Positions 22,794 through 35,244 of a stretch of 64,000 nt of DNA are shown here, piece after piece (the stretch's first letter is position 1; every line of letters begins with the position of its first letter). This DNA comes from Delphinus delphis (Eukaryota > Chordata > Mammalia > Artiodactyla > Delphinidae). The notes under the pieces were generated by a model. That model was not told the origin of the DNA. It saw only the letters and a list, made by a program, of their open reading frames with translations, and did no database searches. The position numbers and the translations under genes were made by a program. The stretch is taken from the NCBI RefSeq assembly GCF_949987515.2, contig NC_082688.1, positions 76,078,731 through 76,142,730 on the forward strand, given 5' to 3'.

Positions 22794-23138
22794 CACTCCA
22801 GTCAGAATGGCTATCATCAAAATGACGACAAATAACCAATGTCGGTGAGCATGTGGAGAAAAGGGACCCCTCATACACTGTTGGTGGGAATGTAAATTGG
22901 TGCAGCCACTGTGGAAAACAGTATGGAGGTTTCTCAAAAAACTAGAAATAGAACTACCATATGACCCAGCAATTGTATTCCTGGGCATATATCTGAAAAA
23001 AATTGAAAACACTAATTTGAAAAGATACATGTTACCCGCCCCCGCAATGTTCATAGCAGCATTATTTACAATTGCCAAGATATAGAAGCAACATAAGTGT
23101 CCATCAACAGATGAATGGATAAATAAGACGTGGTATGT

Positions 23139-23139
<1 letters not shown>

Positions 23140-23175
<36 letters not shown>
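23140..23175. repeat. (CA)n microsatellite
   Basis: About 18 uninterrupted CA units inside the L1, at the site where other L1 copies read gtacatatatacaatgg. It therefore arose by expansion of a short TA/CA stretch of the L1. Confidence 0.95.
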
Positions 23176-23177
<2 letters not shown>

Positions 23178-23345
23178 GGAATACTACTCAGCTATTAAAA
23201 ATAAAAATTTGCCATTTGTAGCAACGTGTATGGACTTGGAGGGCATTATGCTAAGTGAAATAAGACAGAGAAAGACAAATACTGTATGATATCACTTATA
23301 TGTGGAATCTAAAAAATACAACAAACTAGTGAATACAAGAAAAAA

Positions 23346-23552
23346 GGACTTCCCTGGTGGCACAGTGGTTGAGAGTCCGCCTGCCGATACAGGGGACACG
23401 GGTTCGTGCCCCGGTCTGGGAAGATCCCACATGCCGCGGGGCGGCTGGGCCCGTGAGCCATGGCCGCTAAGCCTGCGCGTCCGGAGCCTGTGCTCCGCAA
23501 CAGGGGAGGCCACGACAGTGAGAGGCCCGCGTACCGCAAGAAAAAAAAAAAA
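23346..23552 (+). mobile_element. CHR-type SINE, copy E
   Basis: From ggacttccctggtggcacag to ccgcaag followed by 12 A. The B box is ggttcgtgccccgg and CpG sites are retained. It is inserted in the L1 3' UTR; L1 sequence resumes at gaagcagactcacagatatt. The duplication is hard to define because the target was A-rich. Confidence 0.95.
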
Positions 23553-23762
23553 GAAGCAGACTCACAGATATTGAGAACTAGTGGTTATCAGTGGGGAGAT
23601 TGGGGGGAGGGGCAATATAGGGGTGGAGGACTGGGAGGTACAAACTACTTGGATGTAAGACAGGCTCAAGGGTGTATTGTACAATATGGGGAATAGAGCC
23701 AATATTTTGTGATGACTGTAAATGGAAAGTAACATTTAAAAATTATACAATTAAAAAAAAAA

Positions 23763-23999
23763 TTTGGTGATGGGGCCGCCACCAAACTGATTTCACAGTC
23801 TCCTTACGATTCATGACCCATGACCTAACACACTATTCTAGATCTCCTATATCTATTCTACCTGCAGCAGAGGTCACAGCTTAGGGGCTTGATTTTCAAA
23901 CCAAAAAGCTACCTGCCTCTGCAGAGTTATTTTGCTCCTTTCCTAGACTGTGAAACTAGATGGTTATTTAATCATTTAATAGATTTTTTCTTCCCATTG
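23763..23999. other. Unique DNA
   Basis: Short stretch without recognised features. Confidence 0.4.
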
Positions 24000-24180
24000 C
24001 ACATATTATTTCATTTATTTTTATGGTAACTTTATGAGTCAGGTAGAACGGACATTTATAGATTTCCATATCTTATAAAGATGAAGAAACTGAATCTTAG
24101 GTTGAGTGAGTTTTCAAAGGTCACACATATAGTGATTGGGTCTGCTTTAGAAGCCAGACTCATGTCCATCTCTTCCTTAT
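24000..24180 (-). mobile_element. MIR
   Basis: Reverse MIR reading: atttcatttatttttatggt, gatgaagaaactgaatctta, aggtcacacatatagtgatt and gaagccagactcatgtccat. Confidence 0.65.
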
Positions 24181-24214
24181 TTGCTTCTCCAAGACCAATA
24201 GAGTATCACCTACA

Positions 24215-24345
24215 TCTCAATTTCCTGGGTGAATAGTATTTGTTAAAAAATACAGATTTCTGGCTCCACTTTGTACAGATGCAGAACGTCTGGAGCTGGG
24301 CATGGGAATATGCAATATTCAAAAGGTCCCCAGGGAACCGGTATA
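24215..24345 (+). mobile_element. MER5A fragment
   Basis: Order and content match MER5A: tttgttaaaaaatacagatt, tctggctccactttgtacag, gcagaacgtctggagctggg and aatattcaaaaggtccccag. Confidence 0.6.
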
Positions 24346-24375
24346 GATCAAAGTAAGTGGATAGTCTTGCTACAG

Positions 24376-24448
24376 AGAGGGAGAGAGGGAGGGAGGGAGG
24401 GAGGGAGAGAGAGAGAGAGAGGGAGAGGGAGGGAGGGAGGGAGAGAGG
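24376..24448. repeat. (GGGA/GA)n polypurine tract
   Basis: A pure purine strand of about 73 bases built from gagaggga and ggga units. Such tracts can form triplex or H-DNA. Frames across it are artefacts. Confidence 0.95.
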
Positions 24449-24879
24449 GCACTTCTGGGGGCTTGAGCAAGGATTTTGTTGTTTTGTTTCAAAAGGATTT
24501 AAGGGAACACAGAAGTCAAATACAACTGAACACAGTACAAATTATAAATAAACCAAGAACAAAGACTGAGTAACAGAAGAACCCAAATAGAAAAACCAAT
24601 CCTTTAAGAAAAGGCACTTGGCTTTGAATTGGACTCTAACTCCTTTAGTAGCTAAGATAAATTAAAAGTGATCTAAAAAGTTGTGTTTTTTTTTTTAATT
24701 AGGACAATATTACTTTGGTTCTAATTCTCTCAGATCTGAGCAAAAGAAAAGATGTCTGTTGCATTTCATTTTCTAAGTCAGAACTCAAGGGAAGTGCTTA
24801 ACCATATGGTCAAAGTTCAAAGGAAGTCTGCAAGTTGGAAGCTACATCCGCATCTCTTCCCCTATCCCAGTGTAGTCAT

Positions 24880-25075
24880 AATTATAGTAGTAATACCAAT
24901 CGAGTATCTGCTGCACATCAAGCATGATAAACGGATTATCTTATTTACGAGTCACAAAAGTCTTAGGATGCTTTCTCCATTTTATGGACAAAGAAACTCA
25001 AGTTTAGAGATTTTAAGCAACTCATCCAAAGATGAGCACAGTAAGTAAAAAAACTGGGATTCAATCCCAGATAGT
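24880..25075 (-). mobile_element. MIR
   Basis: Reverse MIR order: atcgagtatctgctgcacat, cattttatggacaaagaaac, ttttaagcaactcatccaaa and aaactgggattcaatcccag. Confidence 0.75.
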
Positions 25076-26085
25076 TCATCTCCAGAGCTTATATTCTGCT
25101 GAATTCCAGAAAAATGATAAGTGATATAACCATGAGACATAAGCAACAGTCCTTTGAGAAGGAGAACTGAAGCAAAGATGAGAAAATCGAGAAAATAAAT
25201 GGAGTGTGAGTAAACCAGAAAACCAGGCTGAATCAGCCATCGTTTAAAAGGAAGGGTCAGTGCACAGCCCCTGTGCTGGGATGTAATTTGATTTGAGCCA
25301 ATCCAGGACATAAGGACATGTCTTCCAAGTCCTGGATTATCTCTGGCTCTCAATAACAAGCCTTCAGGTAATACTCACACTAAAGGAGGTTTGAGTTTCT
25401 TTAGAAATATGAAGAAACTCAGTACAACCAGTTATAAAACAGTAGAACACAAGGGATTTATTATTATTTTTCCTCTGATAGGATCACAAATTAATCACCC
25501 CCACCAATCTGGAAATTCACTAACATTAGCTAGTTAGACAAGGCTATATGGATATGTTCACTTGAAAAAAATCTTTATTTCAGACAAACTGCACATTAAA
25601 AACAATTCTACTATTGTCTTCATGATCAATTTCTGAGACTTCTGTTCTATATTCATTAGATAACTTTGAGGTTGACAATTACTTTTGTGTAGATTTAAGC
25701 AGAACATTTTAAAATATTTTATTATATGATGATTAGCATGTGATTAGAATATATTAGGCAATTCTATACATGATATATCTATATATCTATATCTACATCC
25801 ATACCTACATCTTGAAGGCTAGGGGGTTTTTGTACCCTTTTTTAACTCATCTTCTTATCCTGTAAAGAAATTGAACTCCTGGATTTGGCTCCCAAGCCTA
25901 AGTCCTGAAAATATGTCCAACATTATATGACGTGTTTGAGTTTCTTTGGTATAAACTGGAAAACTCTTCTACAGTTATTAATGCCTTATATATAGGATAA
26001 TTTTTACCTACAATAATGTTTTATACTGTACACACTGATAATTTGTTACCTTCATATTATTTACATTAGATAAAGATGTAAAACG
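25076..26085. other. Unique DNA, nothing recognised
   Basis: AT-rich. A short TATC-rich patch lies at 25770-25812. The 125-codon minus frame at 24982-25359 overlaps the MIR and has no motif. Confidence 0.4.
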
Positions 26086-26150
26086 ATATATTCTTTGCAA
26101 AGCACTTAGCACAATGCTCAGCACTTAGTAAGTGCTGAGAAATGTTCCTC
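26086..26150 (+). mobile_element. MIR or L2 3' tail fragment
   Basis: Contains gcaaagcacttagcacaatg followed by cagcacttagtaagtgct, the shared 3' signature of these old elements. Confidence 0.5.
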
Positions 26151-26282
26151 TCCTTTCTTCCTTTCTAAACCCAGACCGTTCTCTATGGTATAATCTGCGC
26201 CTGTCTCTTTGCTTTGTGCTTCTTTTCTAGCTCATATTCACACTACGTTTCCAGCACTGCCTTTATCCCAAATAGGAGATGG

Positions 26283-26510
26283 CTTTTTTGTTTTGTTTTT
26301 GTTTTTGTTTTTGTTTTTGCGGTACACGGGCCTCTCACTGTTGTGGCCTCTCCCGTTGCGGAGCACAGCCTCCGGACGCGCAGGCTCAGCGGCCATGGCT
26401 CACGGGCCCAGCCGCTCCGCGGCATGTGGGATCTTCCCGGACCGGGGCACGAACCCGTGTCCCCTGCATCGGCAGGCGGACTCTCAACCACTGCGCCACC
26501 AGGGAAGCCC
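26283..26510 (-). mobile_element. CHR-type SINE, copy F (young)
   Basis: The plus strand shows a (TTTTTG)n-interrupted T tail, then gcggtacacgggcctctcac, and ends ccaccagggaagccc. CpG dinucleotides are well kept. Flanks aggagatgg (26274-26282) and aggaaatgg (26511-26519) form a 9-bp duplication with one mismatch. Confidence 0.95.
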
Positions 26511-26519
26511 AGGAAATGG

Positions 26520-27424
26520 TTTTGTAATTGCCTTTTTGTTATAGAAAGCTCAAAAGAGGAAATATTTGTTGTAATTATGTTCATTAGGTACAAAAATGTA
26601 TTTTCTGTATTTGCTCGTGGTCACGTTCACCAGGAGAAATATCACCCACTTCACCTCTCTTCCATCTTAAAATAGTAGTAATTCTAAGTTCTCTGAGAGA
26701 CTGAAGTATGAAGTGAACTGTAGAATGTAGGCTCCCTCTGACTCTTTTAGATGCTCTACATAATTAGATGTTATAGTTTATTTTATGAGAGCAAAGGATG
26801 TATGGTCAATGACTAAGTGGAAATAATTTTTCATTCTTTTGTGCAGAGTTTGGTTTTGTAAAGATACTGTCTCTCTGTTCTGAGAACCATCTACTGCTGT
26901 TTGCTTCATTTTTCCTCTATATTGTTTTCAAACTGGAACACAAGGTAAGATGAATACCACAGTCAAAATGGCACCATGCTGCTGAAGCGGCCATCATGCA
27001 CTTTTGGTGGTCCTCAGGAAACAGCATCACTTTGTTCTGTGTTTAATGTCTAAGACGGGGACTCAGCCAAGGCACCTGCCATTTTATACAACTCTCTAAT
27101 CTTCCTCTTTATTAGCTGTCTGGCAACATCATCACACTGGCTGCATGGTTTAAATCTTGTTCACTCTTGTAATATAAAAAGACAAGAGAATGTCCCCGAA
27201 GATACAAACTTAGTCTCTTGTACTGTAGACAGGTTTTTCTCCGATGTAATTTTCCTTGAAACAAAAATTCTTTTATATTTCCTCAGGGCACAACGACTAT
27301 CTCTTTGCCTTCTAAGTAAATATTTTGCATTACAATTGTCCAGATGTTCAAGATGCTTACTGAAGTGTTCTCTGTTAGCAGCTAATTCTCTAGATCAGTT
27401 GTTTAAAAAGGCACACATTACAGT
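26520..27424. other. Unique DNA
   Basis: No repeat family or gene recognised. Confidence 0.4.
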
Positions 27425-27870
27425 ATATATTCTCATTCATTTACTTATTTATCTCATTCGTTCAAATAACATCCATCGAATTCTTGCTACGAATCACACA
27501 CTATGCTAGGTACTGTGAATACCAAAAAGAAAAAGGATGCTTTCATTTGGGAAAACAAGTAGGAAAGGTAAACTTACAAAAACCATAAATTGTAACACAA
27601 CATGTTAAGTGCTGTGATGTAAGTATGAGCCAAATGTCCTGGGAACACACAGACATTCCTCTCTAAGTTTGAAGAGGAACGTATGAGAAGATTTCACAGA
27701 GGAGGAAGAGATATTTGAGTTCCAGTAGTCAGTGTGCGCCAGGGAGGAGATAAGAGGGAAGGACCTTCTTAATAGAGAGAGAATGTGAAGAGCTTAGTGT
27801 GGCTGGAACAAAGGTAGCTTGGTAGGAGAAGAACAGGACAGAAGATTGAATGCCACTTGAATCAGAATGT
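27425..27870 (-). mobile_element. L2 3' half
   Basis: Reverse L2 reading: tcattcgttcaaataacatc, cacactatgctaggtactgt, tgttaagtgctgtgatgtaa, a gagatatttgagttcca part and a decayed agcttagtgtggctggaaca. The block order across more than 400 bases supports the call. Confidence 0.7.
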
Positions 27871-30800
27871 GAAAATTAATTGGAATTAATTAACTGGAAT
27901 TAATTGCCTAGGAATGAGATGGCCAATAGAAATATGGCTCAAAGCTAAGAGCCGGATCTGGGCCACAGAGGTGGTCCCTATCTTCAAACAGGCTTCATAG
28001 TGAAACAAGAAGGACCATTACTGGAAGGCAAAATCTGCAACATCCTATGATACACGACGCTGCAGCCACAGTGCTATCCTAAAAAGGGATTCCGGCTGGC
28101 CTGGTTGAGGGTTGATGCAGAGGTAGCAGGCGAGGAGAAGGAAGGTAATTGAGGGGACTTGGGAGAAAGCTAAGCTGGGGAGGGCAGGGAGATGAGGCCA
28201 CAGGAAGTGAAGAGTAGTTTGGGGTAGGGTTTTTTCACCTGTGTGGGAGTTTAATCTTCCCTTTCAGAGTTAAGGAATCAGAACAAGAGCTAAGAGCAAA
28301 GTTCCCATCAGTCAGGAGTATTTTCTGTTTTTCCCTCCTCTTCAGCCTATGGGAAATGCACCTAGTTTGAGACTAACCCAGAAGCCTGAGACAAAAGGAA
28401 GAGAAAAAAGAAGGGTATGCCCAGGCAGAGGATATATACAAATCAGGGTCTGCTTGTGTGTGTGACGAAGAAAGCATAGATTCCATACTAAAAATGAGCC
28501 CCGAGTCCGTCCTTTTCCAGGAGAGCTGCACTGCTTTCAAATGAGATGTTAGAAGCTCTCCCTTGAAGTTCATGCGGGTCTTCGAACTTTTTCCCACTGT
28601 TAAATCTGGGGTCAAATCTGGCTGAGATTGCTGCAAATCTGCTTTTTATATTTTTCTTTCTGCTTAAAGCAGTCAAAGCCTGTTGCCTTCTCTTGTAATC
28701 TCTGCAGCTACTGAACTAATAATAATTACAGACTGCTTCCCTGGTGGTCTCTGCATTTCTGGAGTAGACACAGGACATAGCATCATCAGGTCTGTAGGAA
28801 AGAAGAACCTGGAACGTTACCTGGTCGACCCCTCAATTTTAGCATTTCCTCTATATTTCACCCGTATTACATGATTCTCAGGCTATGCTGGAAAGGCTAC
28901 CATGGGGGAACTTACAAGCTACCTGTGCTTTGGGACAGCATGTTTTATAGTAACCTTCCTCCTTACGTTGAGCTGGATGTGCTTCCTTGAGCCTTCTGGC
29001 TTCTTATGTTATCACCTGGCACCACAGCTTAATCACATCTCTCTTCCACCTGAGACTCCTTCAGGTATTCGAAAACAAAACAGCTAACACACTTCGCAGC
29101 TCCTTTAAGAGCCAAGTGGAAATGGATGTTGGAGGACTCATTGCTTTTTGTCACATGTTAAACTGGGATCATTCACTTGACTAAGCTCCTTTATGAAGAA
29201 AGTAAAAATAAAAATCAATAAATGAGCAAACAAACCAGGAAAAAATAACAAGAAAAGAGAAAAATTTCCCAAGGTCTTCCCAAGGTGAGACCAGGATTTA
29301 AAGCTAGAGTAAATTACACAATTGCTAATATTAAAATGTACCTTTAAATTTAGCAATGCTATAATAATAGTAATACACTAATAATGCCTCATCACCGAAT
29401 TCAGCTAGAAGTGAATCCATTTCTCTCTCCACTATGCATACTGCCTCGGCCGAACTGCTACTAAGCGTAATTTTGAGTCCATCACCATCCTCATTACCGT
29501 ACATGTATATAAGTGTACACATAGTGTATATGCATATATGTATATTAATATACAGAATATATATGGCTGGGACAAGATTTACTAACATGTGAGTACCATT
29601 AGCATTTCCACAATCTGCCTTGTTTTTAGTTTCTCATTGAAATATCTGGATAATGTGTCAAGATAAAACCAGAGTGATGAGAGAGACAAGAGGGAAGGTT
29701 TTAGGCGGAGAGACTAGGTTTAACTACATAATAAAATGTTGGAAAAGGGGAAAGAGATATACACAACAAAACTGCAAGAACTGGGGCATAAGGGGAGTTG
29801 AATGTTTTTACATGTGAGAAGATTTGAAATACTGCATGGTGTAAATAAATGGAGAGATGGAGAAAGGGAATTATGGAAAGGGTTTCTGTGAGTTATAAAT
29901 CTGATCGCCTTAAATGATCTATGAAAGAGTCAAGTGAATATTAGAATTCTCTTTAATTAATAATCATTATCTAATCTGTGCTTTTTGAATGACACCCTAT
30001 TTAGAAGCAGAGCAAAATAGGTTTTTTATAGCCTTCTAAATTTATGGTACTCAAATCCAAACAACACTCCCAGTGTGAAAATGTTAAAGAGGTCTGACAT
30101 GGAAATAAGACCTACATCCTATTTTCAGATACACAGGAAGAACAAAGGGAAATTAGATTTAGAATCTGTAATACAAAGGAAATTAGTTTTTTTAAAATTT
30201 GTAACCTTTCTCCTGTATTTAAAAAAATGAGCCCATTCATTCTAATATTTAGCCTCTGGCCCCCCCTTGCTATCTGCTCAAACATATATTCACATTTTCA
30301 ACAGGCTTTCTCTATCCTCAACAGCCCCTCAAACGGTTCAGCCTGTAAATCATTAAGCCCAAGTAAACCCAGCTAAATGGAATGGATTAGGCATTTCTTT
30401 TTGACCACCTTCCCTACATTCATGTCCTAAAATATATACATATGCAAGCACACACCGTTTCAACGAGTTGATTTTTTGCTACATTTATTCTTTCTCTAAT
30501 CCTGTAGCAGAGTTGGAAAAAGAAAAAACAAACCTCCAAACAACCCTAAACCCAAAACAAAACACAGTGCTTTCTGGTCACCTTCGTGGGGGAGGGTCTT
30601 CTACAAATAATGTAAATGGAACTCACTGAAGAAGACAGGGAGGGGTTCAGTGCTCTTGACAGGCTTAGAATCAAAATAAACTGTACAGTATTTCCTTATT
30701 TATAACCTTATAAATATGGTAAAAATACAAAGAAATCGAAGCCATGAGCTCCACCCTTATGGAATTCCTGATATAGTCAGGGGAGTAAGACCCTTTGAGA

Positions 30801-30935
30801 AGGACTTAACAATGGAAGGTGAATGACAATGTCAGGCAACAGGATGGTACAGAATGCAGTGTTTCAGAAATAGTTTCCGTCCCAAACAAGACCTTCCTGT
30901 CTTATTCACCGAGCAGTCTGGGGTGGTCCATGGTA
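27871..30935. other. Unique DNA, no gene seen
   Basis: About 3 kb with no named repeat apart from a TATG-rich patch at about 29503-29565. Open frames up to 88 codons occur (28373-28636 minus, 28683-28874 plus, 29331-29588 minus), all without motifs. Part could be conserved non-coding DNA, which cannot be judged from one sequence. Confidence 0.4.
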
Positions 30936-31090
30936 AGGAATGAGTAAAGCAACGTGATCGTGGTCCTTATTCGGACACTGGTCATTCTATGACTTAGGAC
31001 AGTTTGCTTAACTTCTGTGAGCCTGAATTTCATTATCTGAAGGATAAAAAAGCTAAAATGAATATTAGTTAAAGTATTTTTTAGATCTAC
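30936..31090 (+). mobile_element. MIR fragment
   Basis: gacttaggacagtttgctta, acttctgtgagcctgaattt and cattatctgaaggataaaaa correspond to the forward MIR core. Confidence 0.6.
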
Positions 31091-32604
31091 AAGTCTGTAA
31101 TTGTGATTTCCTTTCACCAGAAGGGCATGAGTAGACCTGCAGTGGATAGCACAAGCCATGAGAAACATCTACAGTGTATATAAGTGGCAAAGTACCCATT
31201 GGATAATGTAGGAAAAGACTGGGTGTCATAGGTAGGTTCAGTGAAATATGTAAGTATTTGCTGGAGGTGGGTCTGGAGCCATCAAGATTATTTTCTTTTA
31301 ATTTCTTATTAACCACTGTACTTTTCACAGGATTAGAGATAATTGTTTTACCATTTACTGTGGAGTCAGTCTGGAGACTGATAATTACATGTCAACCCAG
31401 TGATGTTTCAGACCCTTATGGGTAAGAACGCTTGCTATTGCAGAGCTGCACTATACCCCTTCATCTAGGTATGTTTATAAATTAGGTTTGGGATCCTGCT
31501 AACTCAGAGGCCAGATTAAGAAACTTTAGTACTATCCTGCTTTACTTGGATTACGAAATACCTGGCAATTTCTGTGACACTGAATTAGAAGTGCCATTTT
31601 TTCCCCATTGCATCAGACGGGGCTTTTTCCCTATAAACAGTCGAAGTTTAACATGCTTACATACTTGCCAGAACATGTGTCAAAATAAATCCAAGGGCTT
31701 GTGTGGGAAGCTGGCAAATCTCCCTTCCTCCCCTTCCTTATGCCCCCGGTCTAGTGGACTCTGAAGTGTCTGCTGCCTCGCCCAGAGAGGCTGAACAAAG
31801 CAGGATCTTTTCACTCAGACCCCTTTGCCTTTGGGCTCACCACAAGCTCCAACACCAAGAGGCTGCTGTTGGATGACCTTTGCATATTGGCAACCTGGGC
31901 TGGGGTCACTGACCAGTCTTAACAGAGGGAGGGATGGCTTTCCTCTTCTACTCTAACGTACACGGACGACACATACACAAAACACTCTGCAGATCTCACC
32001 AAGAGGTAGGGGCTCTAGTTGCATCCCTCTATATTGCTCTTCTGCTCTGCCCTGCAGATTTCCTACCACTTTTATTGCCATGGAAGAATGACTGCCAACC
32101 TTTCCTGAAGGTTTCCTCTCTGCCACCAATCCGCAGCAACCTCCCCTCCATCTGTCAAGCGTCACATCACCATGAGCGAAGGCACTCTCTGCACACAAAG
32201 GCACAGACAGTGCTAGTTTCCATCTGAGCAAGACTTGGAAGTTGACACCAAACCTCTCCTTCCAGTGACTTCCTCCTTGCTATTACTGATTCCCTTCTCC
32301 TCCCCCTCAGCAATCACTCAAATTGCTGACTTCCCTCACCTTAGTGATATTTATCAAAATCTTATATTTAGAAAAAAAGTAGATGCAGTTTGCTACAAGA
32401 AGATGGCATAATTTGATAGACAATCCCAGGTTATTTATACTTTCACATGCAACAAAATGTGACCATATACTGAATACATCTCTGATGGTGAAAATGAAAG
32501 ATCATGTCCCTGAGAGAAGTTTATTTCAGAGAAGTGAAGCTGTTGCCTGCCCCTAATAATAATGCTTTACAATAACAGTAATAATAGCAAAGTAGTAATA
32601 ACGG
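31091..32604. other. Unique DNA, no gene seen
   Basis: More GC than neighbours around 31.7-32.3 kb. Overlapping frames of 92-97 codons at 31934-32231 on both strands have no recognised homology or motif. No exon call made. Confidence 0.4.
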
Positions 32605-32845
32605 CAACTACCATTTACTGCGTTCTTACAATATGCCAACGTGATTTGTAAATACATCATCTCATTTATTCCCCAACAACCTTATGAAGCAAGTCGTCTC
32701 ATTTCTTTCATTTTACAACTGAAGAAATCAGGGATTAGAGATGTTAACAAGCTGGCCCAACACACAAATGGGTAAACAGGATTCAAACTCAGGCACTCTG
32801 ATTTTAGAGCCCAACGTCTCAAACGCTACTCACTGCCTCCCAGTA
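32605..32845 (-). mobile_element. MIR, nearly complete
   Basis: Reverse MIR order: ccatttactgcgttcttaca, atctcatttattccccaaca, cattttacaactgaagaaat, gggtaaacaggattcaaact and caggcactctgattttagag. Confidence 0.85.
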
Positions 32846-34720
32846 TGTATTATAATTACACAGATTGATGGCTGAGATAACTTAGACTGCTTTAGATTAA
32901 ATGAATCAAATTAGATTGGCAGGTAGTCACTAGAGTCCCTTCCCAATTACGACAGTTATGTTTCTGAAAACCTCTCTGGTGGCAGAATTTTCTGTTGAGG
33001 ACCTCAAGACTTTATTTTTAAAAAATGCTTTACGGGAAATCAATGTTAGTAAGGAAAATGAGAAAGTCTTTTTTAAGTAAGTGTAATAATGCTCATTAAA
33101 ATAAAACAATAAAACAGTCCCCCAAATTAAAACAATATTTATCCATCTTAAGTTAGTATGAGTACTCTGCTATTAATTTCCATTTACTAACCATGCTCAG
33201 CAGAAAATTTTCAATCTTTGTGTCCCATGAAGTTTGCTTCAATCTACCACTGCCATTCTTACAAAGAGCCATTTCATGTGTGTCTGGAATGCTTTGCTTG
33301 TTTAAAATGTACAGTGGTAACACGCTTGTTCTTGGTCAGAAAGTCTTAAGATTGCTTAAAAGGTATAGGGAAAGAAGACCTACAACTAGAATTTTGAGAA
33401 AAGATAACTGATATTATAGATTACAATACATTGATTACTACTAAACTATGAGACAGTAATCTATATATAGTAATACATCTCACACAATAGTAAAAGACAT
33501 TATATAGTTTACTATTATGTAGAGAGGAGTCATTTTCTCATTGTCACACTAATGGTTTCCTCTCGCCTCAATTATTTGGGAGTAGACATATCTGAGCATA
33601 TATTAGATGAGCAATGTGGTGGAATGAGCAATGCGGCTCATTTATCAGATACAGCAAGTTAAATTGAAGACCTGTGACAATAGGTGAAGGTTTTTTGTCA
33701 GAGATGTCAAGGAGCATTGGAAAAATGCGTGGGATTGGGAATACGGCGAAGGTCAGCCAAACAAGGTATGAAGAGAGGAAAATCAGGTGACGGGGTCTTG
33801 CACACTACATGTATGTAGTAAGTATTCACTGAAAATGTATATGAATGGTAGATGGATGGAATGATGAATGAAGTGGAAAAATACTGAATATGTACAATTT
33901 TACAGTTTTGTCACGTATTGAATCAGATATTATATTTGATTGCTATATTGCATTTTGTAACAATCTATGTTGTATTTTTCCATCCATGAGTGAGGAAAAT
34001 AAAAGCATAATGTCCTCTAATCGCTCTCTGTGAAAAGCAAAGGACATATTTTGCTCTGCTTTTTTCATATTGTTTCATATTAACGAGAGGTTTTAAAACA
34101 TCATGGAAAGTACCAACCTTGAAAGCTGCATTCTGTTTTTCTCATCTCACCTACAAATATAAAAAAGACAGGAAAAAAAAAAAGGAAATTTAAGTGAAAG
34201 CCAATTAAGGCAACAGCAGTAAAAAGAGCATTTAAAAAGAAAAACTTTTACCTTTTTCCCTTGACAAAGGAGATACACTTAACTGTGAAGAGAGAAATAC
34301 TCTGATAAAACTTTTTCTCCTCTTAAACTGTTTTTAAAATATTTCGTGCTTTTTCTATTTTGTGAGTTTGCTTTTTTTAAAATTTCTTGGGGGCACAGCA
34401 ATTATGAATGACAATGAGGAAAGATACAGGGAGGATGTTTAATAAAAATGATAAAACTAAATTAGCTATAAGGAAAAAATACACAGGCAGAACTTAATCA
34501 ACCCATGGAAATGCGCCATGATGATAAGATTGTTCGATAAATTCAGACAAGAGTATCTTAAGAGACTATTACAATGTATTCTCAGGTTCTGAATTTTTAC
34601 TCTTGAATGCTGATTAGAACACAGGCTCTTGCTTCTTCTCTCTCCTCACTCCCCCCTATAATCTGTTCTCCCTTATGGACCAAGTGATTATTGTGTTGTT
34701 TATAATAACTGTTCTACATT
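32846..34720. other. Mostly unique AT-rich DNA
   Basis: A possible L2 tail (tgtagtaagtattcactgaa, then gaatgatgaatgaag) lies at about 33800-33880. Nothing else recognised. Confidence 0.4.
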
Positions 34721-34726
34721 CCTTAT

Positions 34727-34796
34727 GGAAATTGTAATTATGATGCTGAATATTCAAACTGCAAGCCACTTTTCTCAGGGAAATTGTAATTATGAT
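34727..34796. repeat. 18-bp direct repeat with TAATTA cores
   Basis: ggaaattgtaattatgat occurs exactly at 34727-34744 and 34779-34796, offset 52. Each copy contains TAATTA, a core recognised by many homeodomain factors. No mobile element explains the pair. Confidence 0.85.
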
Positions 34797-34924
34797 AATG
34801 CAGTATTTACCCAACCAATGTTTTCTAGTCATTGTTCTCTTTGAGGAATGAGGAGGTGAGAGAAAAACACTGAAATAAAATATCCTGTTGGGATCTCAGA
34901 TATGTATTCTGGTAATTAATATTT

Positions 34925-35010
34925 TTTATCACAATTTTATAAGGTTCAGAAATATTGAGGAGTTTACCTAATATGACACAGCTAGTAAATCAAGAACACC
35001 CCAAAATAAA
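34925..35010 (-). mobile_element. MIR fragment
   Basis: aggttcagaaatattgagga followed by cacagctagtaaatcaagaa is a short reverse MIR core. Confidence 0.5.
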
Positions 35011-35244
35011 CACAAAATTATACTATTTAGAAAAAGAAACAAAATTCCAGGTCAGTCACTGAAAACTCTAGTTATGTGAGCCCGTAGGTAGATGGGAAAT
35101 GCATCTCTACTAACTCTTCTTATCTATCTGCCTTATTTCCACTTTACCAGATCTCTACAACCAGTGCCCCAAACAAAGATGGGAGGCCTATCCTTTCTTC
35201 CTTAAGAATTCAGCAGTGATTGTTTAGGATTTTTTCAATATTGG

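Larger units (their letters stand above)
22794..23762 (+). mobile_element. 5'-truncated L1, end of ORF2 plus 3' UTR
   Basis: The L1 begins at ccagtcagaatggctatcat and continues through gcagccactgtggaaaacag, ggcattatgctaagtgaaat and tatcacttatatgtggaatc to a 3' UTR with gtacaatatggggaatagag and a terminal A run. It is split by a (CA)n run and by SINE E. The frame at 22897-23085 encodes the broken ORF2 C-terminal region. The 3' UTR type is that of the older 5.9-13.3 kb element, not the younger 58.2 kb tail. Confidence 0.88.

Noticed and set aside
24271..24573. Arg/Glu/Gly repeat protein
   Set aside because: Translation of the GGGA/GA polypurine tract.
26214..26675. Long overlapping open frames on both strands (up to 153 codons) with a repeated GPSRSAACGIFPDRGTNPCP-like peptide
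   Set aside because: The same peptide appears in every CHR SINE copy (8.6, 20.1, 23.4, 26.4, 35.8, 56.4 kb). It is the antisense translation of the GC-rich SINE body, not a gene family.
28735..28754. cttccctggtggtctctgc, resembling a CHR SINE head
   Set aside because: Only the first 12 bases match. No A/B box, body, tail or duplication follows.
31934..32231. Overlapping 97- and 92-codon frames on both strands
   Set aside because: Locally GC-richer composition leaves few stops on either strand. No motif or splice context.
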